The notes: generated by a model not told the origin, from the letters alone. 64,000 bases of DNA from Pseudomonas sp. RIT-PI-AD (GCF_025642785.1 NZ_JANZKU010000017.1:1-64000); one strand, 5' to 3'. Positions 17,141 through 26,844 are shown, numbered from the stretch's first letter. Translations and numbers: made by a program.

Positions 17141-18067
17141 ATGACGAATGACAGAACCCACCTGAAGGGCGCCACCGTGGTGATCGCCGGAGCCTCCAGC
17201 GGTTTCGGCCGCGGTTCCGCGCTCAAGCTCGCGGCGCAAGGCGCGCATGTGGTGCTGGCGGCGCGTCGCGGGGCCGAGCTCGATGCCCTCGCGGCGGAAA
17301 TCCAGGCGGCGGGCGGCAGGGCGCTGGCGGTGCCCACCGACGTCAGCGAGGCCGCGCAGGTCGCCCGTCTGGCCGAGGCGGCGGTCCATGGCTTCGGCCA
17401 GATCGATGTGTGGATCAACAACGTGGGGATAGGCGCACTCGGGTTCTTCTGGGATATCCCGGTCGAGGACCACGCACGGGTGATCGACGTCAACCTGAAG
17501 GGGCTGATCTTCGGCGCCCACGCGGCGTTGCGACGTTTCCGCACCCAGGGGTTCGGCACGCTGATCAACGTCGGCTCCATCGACAGCGAGGTCCCCCTGG
17601 CCTACCAGGCCTCCTATGCGGCCTCGAAGGCCGCGGTGCTCAGCCTCAGCCGGACCCTGGGCGAGGAACTGCGCCTGAGCGGCGAGGCGCGCATCAAGGT
17701 CGCCACCATCATGCCCTGGGCGGTCGACACGCCCTGGTGGACCCATGCCGCGAACTACAGCGGTCACGCCCCGCGCATGGCGGCCATGGACGATCCGGAG
17801 CGGGTCGTCGATGCCATCGTCAAGGCCTGCCTCGATCCCCAGGAAGAAACGCCGGTGGGGTGGAAGGCCAAGGCGTCGAACCTTTCCCACCACCTCTTCC
17901 CGGACCTCACCGAACGGATGTCCGCCGATATCGCCCACCGCGAGGTCGGCAAGGCACGTCCCCTGGCGCCGACCACCGGGGCGATCTACGAGCCGATGGC
18001 GGGAACCGCCACCCTCGACGGCGGCATCCGCGCCCGCATGGCGCGGGAAGACGCCGCGAAGGAATGA
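17141..18067 (+). CDS. Short-chain dehydrogenase/reductase
   Basis: 308 residues from the ATG at 17141, preceded by GAGGAG. It is a classical SDR. The NAD(P) motif is GASSGFG (about residues 17-23), followed by NNVGI and the catalytic Ser in INVGSIDS. YQASYAASKAAV holds Tyr-x3-Lys. The C-terminal about 60 residues extend beyond the core fold. The substrate is unknown. It is convergent with the thioesterase gene, whose end lies 10 bp away, and is not obviously part of a larger operon. Confidence 0.9.
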   Translation: MTNDRTHLKGATVVIAGASSGFGRGSALKLAAQGAHVVLAARRGAELDALAAEIQAAGGRALAVPTDVSEAAQVARLAEAAVHGFGQIDVWINNVGIGALGFFWDIPVEDHARVIDVNLKGLIFGAHAALRRFRTQGFGTLINVGSIDSEVPLAYQASYAASKAAVLSLSRTLGEELRLSGEARIKVATIMPWAVDTPWWTHAANYSGHAPRMAAMDDPERVVDAIVKACLDPQEETPVGWKAKASNLSHHLFPDLTERMSADIAHREVGKARPLAPTTGAIYEPMAGTATLDGGIRARMAREDAAKE

Positions 18068-18077
18068 GGGCCGAAGG

Positions 18078-18491
18078 TCAAGCGGCGGCTACCACGGTGC
18101 CCTGGGCAATCGCGCACAGCTTCTCTTCGCCGGCGTCGATCGCATAGATCTCGCAGCGGCAGACCGCCTGCCGCTTGCCCACGCCGTCGGCATGGGCGCG
18201 GGCGACGATGCGCTCGCCCAGCGCCGGTTTCAGGTAGTTGATCTTGTACTCGGAGGTCAGCGCGTTGCCGCCCAGCGCGAGGCCGCCGGCGAAGGTGATG
18301 GCATTGTCCGCCAGGTAGCTGAGGACGCCGCCGTGCACGAAGCCGTGTTGCTGCCTGTGCGCGTCGGTCACCGGCAGGCTGATCTCGGCCTCGCCGCGTC
18401 CGGCGCCGGTCAGTTGGGCGCCGATGAAACGGCTGAAGGGTTGGGCAGCGAATACCTGCCGGGCGAATTCGCCCAGTTGCCGATCGTCCAT
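18078..18491 (-). CDS. PaaI-family (hotdog) thioesterase
   Basis: 137 residues. It is a hotdog-fold acyl-CoA thioesterase of the PaaI/YbgC-like group: HGFVHGGVLSYLADNAITFAG is the family active-site helix (HGG...D), and TSEYKINYLKPALGERIVARA the following strand pair. The ATG at 18489-18491 was chosen over an in-frame upstream extension because it gives the standard family length. It probably hydrolyses an acyl- or aryl-CoA in the cytoplasm. It lies downstream of the zinc-starvation operon in the same orientation but is separated by about 150 bp. Confidence 0.88.
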   Translation of the reverse strand: MDDRQLGEFARQVFAAQPFSRFIGAQLTGAGRGEAEISLPVTDAHRQQHGFVHGGVLSYLADNAITFAGGLALGGNALTSEYKINYLKPALGERIVARAHADGVGKRQAVCRCEIYAIDAGEEKLCAIAQGTVVAAA

Positions 18492-18640
18492 CGCGTCGTC
18501 CTCGTCAGTCAGGATGCGCCGGCGCCGCTGCGCCGTCCGATCCGAACTATAGGCGCGGGGCCGCCCGGATAGGCGCGAGTGGCGGAAGTGCCCGGCGTTC
18601 GTGCCGCTCTGCCATGGGCCCGGGCAGCCGGACCGCCGGG

Positions 18641-19849
18641 TCAGGCTCCCGGGGCTTCCTGCCAGGCGTCGAAGGGATCGGGGAATCGGCGCCAGCGCTC
18701 GCGGCCGCCCTGCATTTCCGTGTCTGTGAGCAGGCAGGTGTCCAGTTCCTCGTCGAGCCGGGCGAAGTCGATGTTCTGGCCGATGAACACCAGCTCCTGG
18801 CGGCAATCGCCGGTCTCCGCCTCCCAATGCTCGAGGATCGACCGCAGGCCTTCGTCGTCCGCGGGCCACTGGCTCCTGGGAACGAAACGCCACCAGCGCC
18901 CAGCGTGGCCGTAGCGCATCAGGCCGCCGGCCTGGGACCAACTGCCGGCATCCTCCGGCTGGCTCGCCAGCCAGAAGAAGCCCTTGGAGCGCAGCAACCG
19001 CCCGTTGCTCCAGGGCCGGTTGAGGAACTCATGGAAGCGCTGCGGATGGAAGGGGCGCCGGGCACGATAGGCGCTGGAGGCGATCCCGTACTCCTGGGTT
19101 TCCGGCAGGTGTTCCCCGCGCAGCGCCTTGAGCCAACCAGGCGCCTGGGCGGCGCGTTCGAAGTCGAAGCGCCCGGTGTCGAGGACCTTCTCCAAAGGGA
19201 TTCTGCCCATGCTCATCGGCAGGATCTCGGCGTGGGTATTCAGGCGGCGCAGGATCGCCGTGAGCTCCTCGCGCTCGGCCGAGGCGATCAGGTCGACCTT
19301 GCTGATCAGGATCACGTCGGCGAACTCCACCTGCTCGATCAGCAGGTCGGCGATCGAGCGTTCATCGTCCTCGCCCAGGCTCTCGCCGTGGCTAGCGAGG
19401 CTGTCGGCGGCGTGGAAGTCGCGGAGGAAGTTCGCCCCGTCGACCACCGTGACCAGGGTGTCGAGGCGCGCCAGGTCGGCCAGGCTTTGGCCCCGTTCGT
19501 CGCGGAAGGTGAAGGTTTCCGCCACCGGTAGCGGCTCGGCGATGCCGGTGGACTCGATCAGCAGGTAGTCGAAGCGCCCGTCGCGGGCCAGCCGGCTGAC
19601 TTCCTCGAGCAAATCCTCGCGCAGCGTGCAGCAGATGCAGCCATTGCTCATCTCCACCAGCTTTTCCTCGGCCCGGTTGAGGCTGACGTCGCGCTGCACC
19701 TCGCTGCCGTCGATGTTGATCTCGCTCATGTCGTTGACGATCACCGCCACCCGGCGGTTCTCGCGATTCTTCAGCACGTGGTTGAGCAGGGTGCTCTTGC
19801 CGGCACCGAGAAAGCCCGACAGCACGGTCACGGGGAGTCGTTGGGTCAT
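18641..19849 (-). CDS. zigA: COG0523 GTPase, zinc metallochaperone (ZigA/YciC-like)
   Basis: 402 residues. The N-terminal G3E P-loop GTPase carries GFLGAGKST (about residues 12-20), the metal-binding GCICC motif (Cys-x-Cys-Cys) and SKVD for guanine recognition. A CobW C-terminal domain follows. This size and set of motifs are typical of the zinc-starvation-induced COG0523 proteins, which pass zinc to essential enzymes when the metal is scarce. It starts 9 bp after the dksA2-like gene, in the operon rpmE2-dksA2-zigA, behind a Zur-like site at 20674-20686. The symbol follows Pseudomonas/Acinetobacter usage, and this context supports it. Confidence 0.88.
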   Translation of the reverse strand: MTQRLPVTVLSGFLGAGKSTLLNHVLKNRENRRVAVIVNDMSEINIDGSEVQRDVSLNRAEEKLVEMSNGCICCTLREDLLEEVSRLARDGRFDYLLIESTGIAEPLPVAETFTFRDERGQSLADLARLDTLVTVVDGANFLRDFHAADSLASHGESLGEDDERSIADLLIEQVEFADVILISKVDLIASAEREELTAILRRLNTHAEILPMSMGRIPLEKVLDTGRFDFERAAQAPGWLKALRGEHLPETQEYGIASSAYRARRPFHPQRFHEFLNRPWSNGRLLRSKGFFWLASQPEDAGSWSQAGGLMRYGHAGRWWRFVPRSQWPADDEGLRSILEHWEAETGDCRQELVFIGQNIDFARLDEELDTCLLTDTEMQGGRERWRRFPDPFDAWQEAPGA

Positions 19850-19858
19850 GGGGTTTCC

Positions 19859-20263
19859 TCAGGCATCGCGTAGGTGTTTTTCTTTTCGTTCCTGGCGCTC
19901 CTTGGCCTCCACGCACAGCGTGGCGGTCGGACGCAGCAACAGGCGTCCGAGGCCGATCGGCTCGCCGGTTTCCGCGCACCAGCCGTATTCGCCGCGGGCC
20001 AGGCGGTCCAGGGCTGCATCGATCTTGCCGAGCAGTTTCTTTTCCCGTTCGAGCAGGCGCAGTTGCCACTGGCGTTGCTCCTCGGCACTGCCGACGTCCA
20101 GGGGATCGCTGTTGATCTCCGGCTCGCGCAGGGCGTCGAGCCGCGCGCCGGTGCGCGCCCGCAACGCCTGCTTCTGGGTTTCCAGCACCTGCCGGAAGAA
20201 CGCCCGCTGGGCGTCGTTCATGTAGGCGTCGGCGGGTTGTCGGAGAAGTTCTTCTTCGCTCAT
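19859..20263 (-). CDS. dksA2: DksA2, zinc-independent DksA paralogue
   Basis: 134 residues. It has a coiled coil (AFFRQVLETQKQALRARTGA to LLEREKKLLGKIDAALDRLA) and a C-terminal globular part. Canonical DksA holds zinc with four cysteines; here only one of each pair remains (GEYGWCAETGEPI and TLCVEAKERQE), the signature of DksA2. It replaces DksA at RNA polymerase during the stringent response when zinc is limiting. The ATG at 20261-20263 gives the normal paralogue length. It lies between rpmE2 and zigA, all leftward, matching the linkage of dksA2 with a COG0523 gene in P. aeruginosa. Confidence 0.92.
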   Translation of the reverse strand: MSEEELLRQPADAYMNDAQRAFFRQVLETQKQALRARTGARLDALREPEINSDPLDVGSAEEQRQWQLRLLEREKKLLGKIDAALDRLARGEYGWCAETGEPIGLGRLLLRPTATLCVEAKERQERKEKHLRDA

Positions 20264-20340
20264 CGGGGTCTCGGTCGGAGGCAGGGCGCGGCGTTGGGCG
20301 GGGCGCGATCGGCCTCGAGGCGCGCCCGCGGCCACGGCGG

Positions 20341-20598
20341 TCAGGGTTTCGGCGCGAACCCGGCGAAACGCTTGTTGAACCCGGCGATGCGGCCCTCGAC
20401 CTTGGTCTGGCGCTGCTGGCCGGTGTAGACCGGATGCGAGGCGCTGGACACGTCGAGGGCGACGTAGGGATAGGTCTGGCCGTCGGTGTGGCAATGGCTG
20501 CGGCTGGTTTCCACGGTCGAGCCGATCAGGAAGAACACATCGGCCGAAGTGTCGTGGAACAGCACGGGGCGGTAGTCGGGGTGGATCCCAGGTTTCAT
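20341..20598 (-). CDS. rpmE2: 50S ribosomal protein L31 type B, zinc-free form
   Basis: 85 residues beginning [20 protein letters not shown] and continuing [10 protein letters not shown] and [18 protein letters not shown], the hallmark of L31 type B. It lacks the CxxC zinc ribbon of the primary L31. It substitutes for zinc-bearing L31 under zinc starvation, releasing metal from ribosomes. It is the first gene of the leftward operon rpmE2-dksA2-zigA. The ATG at 20596-20598 has GGAGCG upstream. Confidence 0.93.
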   Translation of the reverse strand: MKPGIHPDYRPVLFHDTSADVFFLIGSTVETSRSHCHTDGQTYPYVALDVSSASHPVYTGQQRQTKVEGRIAGFNKRFAGFAPKP

Positions 20599-20673
20599 GG
20601 GGCGCTCCTGTTGGCGGTGGATGGAGAGCAGCGTCTCGATGATCGAGGTGCTGCGGAGGTTGCTTAACAATAC

Positions 20674-20686
20674 GTTATAAAGTAAC
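20674..20686. promoter_or_regulatory. Zur-like operator shared by two divergent units
   Basis: GTTATAAAGTAAC is a near-perfect inverted repeat in an AT-rich patch between rpmE2 (leftward) and the ZnuD-like receptor gene (rightward). The proteobacterial Zur box has the core GTTATNNNATAAC; here one base of the right arm differs. All flanking genes belong to the known Zur regulon, so one Zur dimer site probably silences both directions when zinc is plentiful. Confidence 0.7.
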
Positions 20687-20769
20687 AATTTAAAAGCATT
20701 CGACAGACCTTCCTTTTCCACTGCTTGCGCCTGCCGCCCTTGCGTCGCCAGGCCCGTTCGAGGACCCCC

Positions 20770-22830
20770 ATGCGCCGTTCCCGCTCCGTTTCCACGTTCC
20801 GCCTATTCGGGCGAGTCTCGCCCCTGGCCGCCGCCCTGGCGTCGTCGTTCGCCTTCGCCGAGGGCGCCACCTCCCTTTCGCCGGTGGTGGTCACCGCCAA
20901 TCCGCTGGGCGAGCGTTCGCTGGCGGCGCCCACCACCCTGCTCGAAGGCGACGACCTCAGCCTGCGCCAGGCCAGCAGCCTGGGCGAAACCCTGAATGGC
21001 TTGCCGGGCGTTTCCTCCAGCTATTTCGGGCCCCTGGCCAGCCGGCCGATCATCCGCGGGCTGGATGGCGATCGCATCCGCCTGTTGCGCAATGGCGTGG
21101 GCGCCCTGGACGCCTCGTCGCTGTCCAACGACCACGCGGTTCCCCAGGACCCCAACAGCGTCGAGCGGATCGAAGTGGTACGCGGCCCCGCGGCGCTGCT
21201 CTATGGCGGAAGCGCCATCGGTGGGGTGGTGAACAGCTTCGACAATCGCATCCCCACGGAGGCCATCGAGGGCCTCCAGGGCGCCGGCGAATTACGCTAC
21301 GGCGGCGCCGACACCACCCGTAGCGCCGCGGGCAAGCTGGAGGCCGGCGACGGCCGTTTCGCCCTGCACCTGGATGCCGATACCCGCCAGTTCAATGACC
21401 TGCGCATTCCCGGTTACGCCCACTCCAGCAGCCAACGGGCGCTGGAGGGCGACGAGGGCGGAAGCAAGCACCGCCTGGCGAACAGCGATGGCCGCGCCGA
21501 CGGCGGCGCGGTCGGCGGCGCCTACACCTGGGCCGACGGCTACCTGGGCCTGTCCTACAGCGGTTACGACTCGAACTACGGTTCGCCCGCCGAGGACTCC
21601 GTGCGTATCGCCATGCAGCAGGATCACTACGCCTTTGCCTCGGAAGTGCGCAACCTGCAAGGTCCCTTCAGCTCGGTGAAGGTCGACGCCGGGTATACCG
21701 AGTACGAACACAAGGAGATCGACGCCGGCGAGGTCGGCACCACCTTCATCAACGAAGGCTATGAAGCGCGCATCGAGGCCCGGCACCAGCCGCTCGGGCC
21801 GTTGGAAGGGGTCGTCGGCGCGCAACTGAGCCAGTCGCGCTTCTCCGCGCTGGGCGAAGAGGCCTTCGTCCCGCACACCGAGACGGACAGCGGCGCGCTG
21901 TTCGTCCTCGAGAACTGGGCCTGGAGCGAGCGTCTGGACCTCAGCTTCGGCGGGCGCCTGGAACGTACCCGACTGGACCCGGACGCGAAGGGCAACGCGC
22001 GCTTCGCCGAGACCGCGCGCGCCCAGCGCTTCACCGCCGGAAGCCTGTCGACCGGGGCGGTGTACAGGCTGACGCCGATCTGGTCGCTGGCCGGCACGCT
22101 CAGCTATACCGAGCGTGCACCGACCTATTACGAGGTCTACGCCAACGGCGCGCACGAGGCCACCGGCACCTACGAGCGCGGCGATACCGACGCGAGCAAG
22201 GAGAGGGCCGTCTCCAGCGACCTGACGTTGCGCTTCGACAACGGCACGCACCGGGGCAGCCTGGGGGTGTTCTACAGCGACTTCGCCAACTACATCGGCC
22301 TGATCGGCACGGGGCGCTACTTGGACGACGAGGGCGACGAGGTCGCGCCCGGCGCCGACGATGCGCTGCCCGAATACCGCTACGGCGGCGTCAAGGCGCA
22401 GTTCTATGGCATCGAGGCCCAGGATCGCTGGCGCCTGGGCCAGGGCCCCTTGGGGCGTTTCGACCTGGAACTGGCCGGCGACTACACCCGCGCGAAGAAC
22501 AAGGACAGCGGGGAAGCGCTGCCGCGCATTGCGCCCCTGCGCCTGAACACCGCGCTGCTCTGGGAGTACCAGGCCTGGCAGGCGCGCGCGGAGGTCGAAC
22601 ATGCCGCCGCGCAGCGCCGGGTGCCGGAGAACGAGACCGGCACCGACGGCTACACCACGCTCGGCGCGAGTCTCGGCTATCGCTTCGGGGTCGGCGAGAG
22701 CCGCTGGCTGGCGTTCGTCAAGGGCGACAACCTGACCAACCAGACGATCCGCTACGCCAGTTCGATCCTGCGGGATGTCGCCCCGGCGCCGGGGCGCAGC
22801 ATCGAAGCGGGGATCAAGGTCGCCTTCTGA
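20770..22830 (+). CDS. ZnuD-like TonB-dependent receptor, probable zinc uptake
   Basis: 686 residues from the ATG at 20770, with GAGGA upstream. After the signal peptide (about 1-33, ending AFA) comes a TonB-box-like segment [12 protein letters not shown]. The plug contains [40 protein letters not shown] and [20 protein letters not shown], and the barrel ends [10 protein letters not shown]. The plug resembles ZnuD and PA0781-type receptors. The barrel is rich in His/Asp/Glu loop residues. Its position opposite the zinc-starvation operon, across one Zur-like box, supports zinc or zincophore import rather than iron. Confidence 0.87.
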   Translation: MRRSRSVSTFRLFGRVSPLAAALASSFAFAEGATSLSPVVVTANPLGERSLAAPTTLLEGDDLSLRQASSLGETLNGLPGVSSSYFGPLASRPIIRGLDGDRIRLLRNGVGALDASSLSNDHAVPQDPNSVERIEVVRGPAALLYGGSAIGGVVNSFDNRIPTEAIEGLQGAGELRYGGADTTRSAAGKLEAGDGRFALHLDADTRQFNDLRIPGYAHSSSQRALEGDEGGSKHRLANSDGRADGGAVGGAYTWADGYLGLSYSGYDSNYGSPAEDSVRIAMQQDHYAFASEVRNLQGPFSSVKVDAGYTEYEHKEIDAGEVGTTFINEGYEARIEARHQPLGPLEGVVGAQLSQSRFSALGEEAFVPHTETDSGALFVLENWAWSERLDLSFGGRLERTRLDPDAKGNARFAETARAQRFTAGSLSTGAVYRLTPIWSLAGTLSYTERAPTYYEVYANGAHEATGTYERGDTDASKERAVSSDLTLRFDNGTHRGSLGVFYSDFANYIGLIGTGRYLDDEGDEVAPGADDALPEYRYGGVKAQFYGIEAQDRWRLGQGPLGRFDLELAGDYTRAKNKDSGEALPRIAPLRLNTALLWEYQAWQARAEVEHAAAQRRVPENETGTDGYTTLGASLGYRFGVGESRWLAFVKGDNLTNQTIRYASSILRDVAPAPGRSIEAGIKVAF

Positions 22831-22961
22831 CGCGGAGCCGGTTCCGGCGGGCGGCGGCCAGCTTCCATCCCCGCGAAGCGCCCTTTGCCGGCCTTGTGGC
22901 GGCGGGCCGGCCTCTCTGGCATGAGGCGCCGCCCGACGTCGGAAGCGACCTGCCGGCGCCG

Positions 22962-23348
22962 TTATCTGTGGCGCAGCGCCTGGGCCATGGCCTGATCGAC
23001 ATGCCGTCGCCACGCCCGGTCCCGCCAGTCGTCCCGCGCGCTCGGGCCAAGGGCGTTCTGCACCGCTCCCTGGCATTGCCGGAAGCCGTCGTCCCAGCCT
23101 TGGGCATAGACCGGCTGGGCGAGGTAGCGTGGGACGTCCTTGGTCAGCCTTTCCAGGCCCGAGGCCGCCTGCCTGCCGCTGCTGCAACCGGCCTCGAAGC
23201 CCTCGACGAAGGGCGCGGGATAGCCCTCGGCGAGCATCCGTTCACGGGTGCCCTGGCAACCGCCGAGCAACATGGCCGCGAGGCCGCAGGCCAGGGCCGC
23301 GCATCGCCGTGCATGGCGGCGACGGGCCGTTTCAGGTGCGGCTGCCAT
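22962..23348 (-). CDS. Small predicted lipoprotein
   Basis: 128 residues. The N-terminus is Arg-rich, followed by a hydrophobic stretch and lipobox LGGC (Cys near residue 31). The mature part contains GYPAPFVEGFEAGCSSGRQA and YAQGWDDGFRQCQGAVQNAL, two repeats of a G-x-x-x-G-F-x-x-x-C helix that may form a disulfide-linked hairpin. I do not recognise a named family. The start at 23348 has GGAG 8 bp upstream and overlaps the end of the phosphatase gene by 17 bp. It is the last gene of the leftward operon 26775-22962. Confidence 0.75.
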   Translation of the reverse strand: MAAAPETARRRHARRCAALACGLAAMLLGGCQGTRERMLAEGYPAPFVEGFEAGCSSGRQAASGLERLTKDVPRYLAQPVYAQGWDDGFRQCQGAVQNALGPSARDDWRDRAWRRHVDQAMAQALRHR

Positions 23349-24027
23349 GGGGATTCTCCAGTGCCTCGCCCAGCCAGGCCTTCACCCTGCACAGCGCCCA
23401 GCGACGGGTGCTGCACGCGCCGCTGTCGAGGGCCGCGCGCAGCCTGCCCACGTCGACCTGCCGCAGGTAGCGCTCGGTGTTCCCCAGTCGGTCCTCGCCG
23501 CCGAAACCGGCCTGGTGCATTTCCGCCAGCGCCTGCGCTTTGCTCCAGCCCTGATAGAGGATGCGATACATCGCGGCGATCAGGCCCGTGCGGTCCTGCC
23601 CGTGCTTGCAGTGGATCAACACCGGACCATTCGCCTGGGCTTCCCGGATGCTGCGCAGCACTTGGATCACATCGGCATCGTCGATGTGGCGGGTGCGCAA
23701 CGGCAGGTGGACCTGGCGAATCCGCGGGTCCCGCAGCCAGTCCGCGTCGCTGGCCTGGTGCAGGTTGATCAGGGTCACCACCCCCAATGCCTCGAGCAGT
23801 GGCTGGGCCGCGCCATCCGGGAGGGCGCTGCGATAGAGGCCGGGCTGCATCCGGTACAGGTTCAAGCGTTTGTCGATGAGTTGCGCCCACTCGACCGGGC
23901 GGGTCTTGCCGCGCGGAAAGGGCGCCGCGTGCACCGCGCTCCAGGCGAGCCCGGCGGGCAGGCCAACGGACGCCAGCAGGATCAACCCGAGGAGGCAGGC
24001 GCGGTGTAACAGGCCTGGACCTTTCAT
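23332..24027 (-). CDS. Exported dual-specificity / tyrosine phosphatase-like protein
   Basis: 231 residues with an N-terminal signal or anchor segment (about residues 8-34). The catalytic Cys-x5-Arg loop is seen in LIHCKHGQDRTGLIAAMYRI (Cys140, Arg146). The general-acid region lies upstream in INLHQASDADWLRD. The fold is that of DSP/phosphoinositide-phosphatase-like enzymes found beside PAP2 and sulfatase-fold genes. It probably acts in the periplasm on a phospholipid, phosphosugar or protein. It overlaps the PAP2 gene by 4 bp, showing translational coupling. Confidence 0.86.
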   Translation of the reverse strand: MKGPGLLHRACLLGLILLASVGLPAGLAWSAVHAAPFPRGKTRPVEWAQLIDKRLNLYRMQPGLYRSALPDGAAQPLLEALGVVTLINLHQASDADWLRDPRIRQVHLPLRTRHIDDADVIQVLRSIREAQANGPVLIHCKHGQDRTGLIAAMYRILYQGWSKAQALAEMHQAGFGGEDRLGNTERYLRQVDVGRLRAALDSGACSTRRWALCRVKAWLGEALENPHGSRT

Positions 24028-24779
24028 TGGCTCTGTCTCCCGAACGGCAGGGGTTCGCTGCGCGGCGGACGTTCCGGCGCGGGCCGCCGATAGAGCATGC
24101 CCCGGTAGCAAAGCAGGCAGAGCGTCCAGTCGATCAGCAGGGTCCAGAGATTGTGGGAGAGGAAGTGCGCGCCCTGCATCATGCGCCCGAGGGAGAACAG
24201 GCTGCCGGTGGCCAGCGCCACCGCCAGGGCGACCCGTGCGGCGCGGGGCTGGCGGTCGCGCAGGACGAAAAACAGCGCCAGCAGGGAGAAGCCCGCCGAC
24301 GCGTGGCCGCCGGGCCAGCAGCGGCCGGGGTTGTCGCTCGGCGCGCGTGGGGCGAGCAACGGCGTGAAGGTTTCCGTCCCGCCGAATTCGCTCAGGCTCC
24401 AGGGGCAATGCATGGCGGTCAAGGTCTTGAGGGGCGCGACGACGCTGGTCGACAGCCCCAGCGCCAGCACCAGATAACCCAGCCGAGGCCGCCAGGGGCG
24501 GAAGCGGGCGGTCACCAGGCTGAGCAGGAAGCCGCCGATGGCCAATACACCCAGCAGGATCGACGCCTGCTTGGCACGGTCGTGGAGGATGTCTTCCAGC
24601 CAGAAGCTGCGGCGGCCGATGAACCCCTGGCCGGGTTCGTAGAACAGGTGCGCCAGGGCGAAATCCAGGCCTGTCGGGTCGAGCACCAACAACAGCGCCA
24701 TCAGCGCCAGCGGGATGCCCAGGCCGAGGCGGAAGTCGAAAGGGCGCGAGAAGTGTGGCGAGGGTGCGCGGAGCGTCAT
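24024..24779 (-). CDS. PAP2-family membrane phosphatase
   Basis: 251 residues, about five to six membrane helices. The PAP2 catalytic motifs are seen as KTLTAMHCPW (first motif, modified), RCWPGGHASAGFSLLAL (PSGH-like, with the His) and RMMQGAHFLSHNLWTLLIDW (SRxxxxxHxxxD-like). Relatives dephosphorylate undecaprenyl pyrophosphate, phosphatidylglycerol phosphate or lipid A. It lies in a run of envelope-lipid genes and overlaps the phosphatase gene downstream. The exact substrate is unknown. Confidence 0.88.
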   Translation of the reverse strand: MTLRAPSPHFSRPFDFRLGLGIPLALMALLLVLDPTGLDFALAHLFYEPGQGFIGRRSFWLEDILHDRAKQASILLGVLAIGGFLLSLVTARFRPWRPRLGYLVLALGLSTSVVAPLKTLTAMHCPWSLSEFGGTETFTPLLAPRAPSDNPGRCWPGGHASAGFSLLALFFVLRDRQPRAARVALAVALATGSLFSLGRMMQGAHFLSHNLWTLLIDWTLCLLCYRGMLYRRPAPERPPRSEPLPFGRQSQ

Positions 24780-24831
24780 GGCAGGACTCCAGTAAGGACA
24801 CCGCCGCGCGGTGCCCGTGAGGATTTCAGGA

Positions 24832-26775
24832 TCATTGCGCGCTGGGCGGGCGCTGCGGCCACGCGATCAAGCCTTCCTGGAAGGCGTGGCTGGCGCCTTC
24901 GTAGTAGGCGATGTCGCGACGTACCAGGCTGTCGCGGTCGCCGACCTTGGATTCGTGGCTCAGGCCCAGCGCATCCTCGTGGCGACGCATGGCCCGGCGT
25001 GGGCTGAGGATCGCCAGGTCGTGCCCGTCGAACAGCCCCAGGTGCTGGTAGTTGCCGATCAGTGCGCGTCCCGGCCTGCCCTCGTCGCGCAGCAGGTCGC
25101 GGCCGAAGAAGGTCGAGACATAGTTCATGTTCAGCAGGCCGAGGAGGGTCGGGGCGAGGTCGATCTGGCTGGCGACCCGGTCGACCTCGCGCGCCGCGAC
25201 GACGCCCGGCGCGTAGATGAACAGCGGGATGTGGTAGTTCGCCACCGGCAGGTCTTCCTTGCCGGCACTGCCCGCCGTGTGGTCGGCGACGAACACGAAC
25301 AACGTGTTGGCGAACCAGGGCTTCTTGCGCGCCTGGGCGAGGAATTGGCCGATGGCGTAGTCGGTGTACTTCACCGCGCCTTCGCGCCCCCTGCCGGAAG
25401 GAATGTCGATGCGCCCCGAGGGGTAGGTATAGGGGCGGTGGTTGGAGGTGGTCATCAGTTGCAGGAAGAAGGCTTTGCCCGCCGCATGGTCGGCGTCGGC
25501 CACCTTCAGGGTCTGCGCGTAGATGTCCTCGTCGGACATGCCCCAGGCGTTCTGGAACGCCATCTCCGCTTCGCTCACGCTGCTCTGGTCGACGATGCGG
25601 TAGCCGTTGCCGCCGAAGAAGGCGTTCATGTTGTCGAAATAGCCGCGCCCGCCGTAGATGAACACGCTGTCGTAGCCTTGGGCGTCGAACTGCTGGCCGA
25701 GGCTGGCATAACCGCTTTCCCGCCCGATGCGCTTGACGATGGAGCGTCCGGGCGTCGGCGGCATGGACAGGGTGATCGCCTCCAGCCCGCGGTCGGTGCG
25801 CGTGCCGGTGGCGTAGAACTGGGTGAAGGCCAGGCTGTGCTTGCGCAGTTCGTCCAGGTTCGGGGTGAGGCCCTGGGTATCGCCGAAGCTGCCGAGGTAC
25901 TTGGCGCTCAGGCTTTCCAGGGTAACCAGCACCACGTTCATACGCCGTGGTGCGCCCGGGTGGTCGATGGCCCGACGGATATCCAGCGGGTCCTGGCCGA
26001 GGAAGCGGGCATTGGATTCGCTGACCTCGTCGCGCAGCAGGCCGGCGATCTCCGGCTGCGGCAGGGTGGCGTAGAACTGCTGGTAATCCAGTTCGTTGTT
26101 GCGGAAAGCGGCGAAGAACTGAAAGGGCCCGTTGCTGGCCAGTTCGCGCTGGAAGGCATTGCCGCCCAGGCCGCGGGGCGCGCCCTGGTCGACCAGCGCG
26201 GCGTCCAGCCCGGCCAGGAGCAGCAGGGCGGCCAGGCTTCCCGCCGCCTGGGCCCGGGACAACCGCGGGGCGTCGAGCGCCGCCTGGATCGGCCCGCGCA
26301 GCGCGACGGTCGTGCCGATCGCGACGATCGCCAGCACGGCCAGCAGCGGGTAGATCGGATAGGACTCGAGAATGTTATCGACCACCTCCTTGGAGTACAC
26401 CAGGTAGTCCACGGCGATGAAATTGAAGCGTACGCCGAACTCGTCCCAGAACAGCCACTCCGCGACCGCGGTGAACAGCATCGCGAACAGGCTGAGACCC
26501 ACCAACCCGAGCAGCAGGCGCTGGTGCCCGCGTCGCTTCCAGAGCGCGGCCGGGCACAGCGCCAGGTAAAGCGCCAGGGGGAGGCTGGCGTAAAGCAGGA
26601 AGCCCAGGTCGTAGACCAGGCCGACCCCATAGAGCCGGAGAAGCTGCGGCAGGCCGAGGTCGGCGTCCGCGAAATGGCTGGCCAGCAGCAGGCTGCGGGT
26701 GAGGAAGAACACCAGCAGCCAGGCGAGCAGGATGATAGACAGATAGCGGAGTTGCGCGTAGCGGAGCCGAGGCAT
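24832..26775 (-). CDS. LtaS-like sulfatase-fold membrane enzyme (phosphoglycerol/phosphoethanolamine transferase type)
   Basis: 647 residues. About five N-terminal membrane helices (to about residue 165) are followed by a periplasmic alkaline-phosphatase-fold domain. The metal-site opening is NVVLVTLESLSAKYLGSFG. The probable nucleophile Thr lies in FYATGTRTDRGLEAI, and later sites in FIYGGRGYFDNMNAFF and FVFVADHTAG. This is the COG1368 architecture, which adds phosphoglycerol or similar head groups to envelope glycolipids, glucans or lipoteichoic acid. The ATG at 26773-26775 removes an unsupported 21-residue extension. It begins the leftward operon with PAP2, phosphatase and lipoprotein genes, divergent from colR. 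Confidence 0.88.
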   Translation of the reverse strand: MPRLRYAQLRYLSIILLAWLLVFFLTRSLLLASHFADADLGLPQLLRLYGVGLVYDLGFLLYASLPLALYLALCPAALWKRRGHQRLLLGLVGLSLFAMLFTAVAEWLFWDEFGVRFNFIAVDYLVYSKEVVDNILESYPIYPLLAVLAIVAIGTTVALRGPIQAALDAPRLSRAQAAGSLAALLLLAGLDAALVDQGAPRGLGGNAFQRELASNGPFQFFAAFRNNELDYQQFYATLPQPEIAGLLRDEVSESNARFLGQDPLDIRRAIDHPGAPRRMNVVLVTLESLSAKYLGSFGDTQGLTPNLDELRKHSLAFTQFYATGTRTDRGLEAITLSMPPTPGRSIVKRIGRESGYASLGQQFDAQGYDSVFIYGGRGYFDNMNAFFGGNGYRIVDQSSVSEAEMAFQNAWGMSDEDIYAQTLKVADADHAAGKAFFLQLMTTSNHRPYTYPSGRIDIPSGRGREGAVKYTDYAIGQFLAQARKKPWFANTLFVFVADHTAGSAGKEDLPVANYHIPLFIYAPGVVAAREVDRVASQIDLAPTLLGLLNMNYVSTFFGRDLLRDEGRPGRALIGNYQHLGLFDGHDLAILSPRRAMRRHEDALGLSHESKVGDRDSLVRRDIAYYEGASHAFQEGLIAWPQRPPSAQ

Positions 26776-26844
26776 CGTATGATCCTTGCAGGATGAACGT
26801 GCCGCAGTCTGGCCTTGCCCCTGTGAGGCGCTCGTCAAGCCGAA

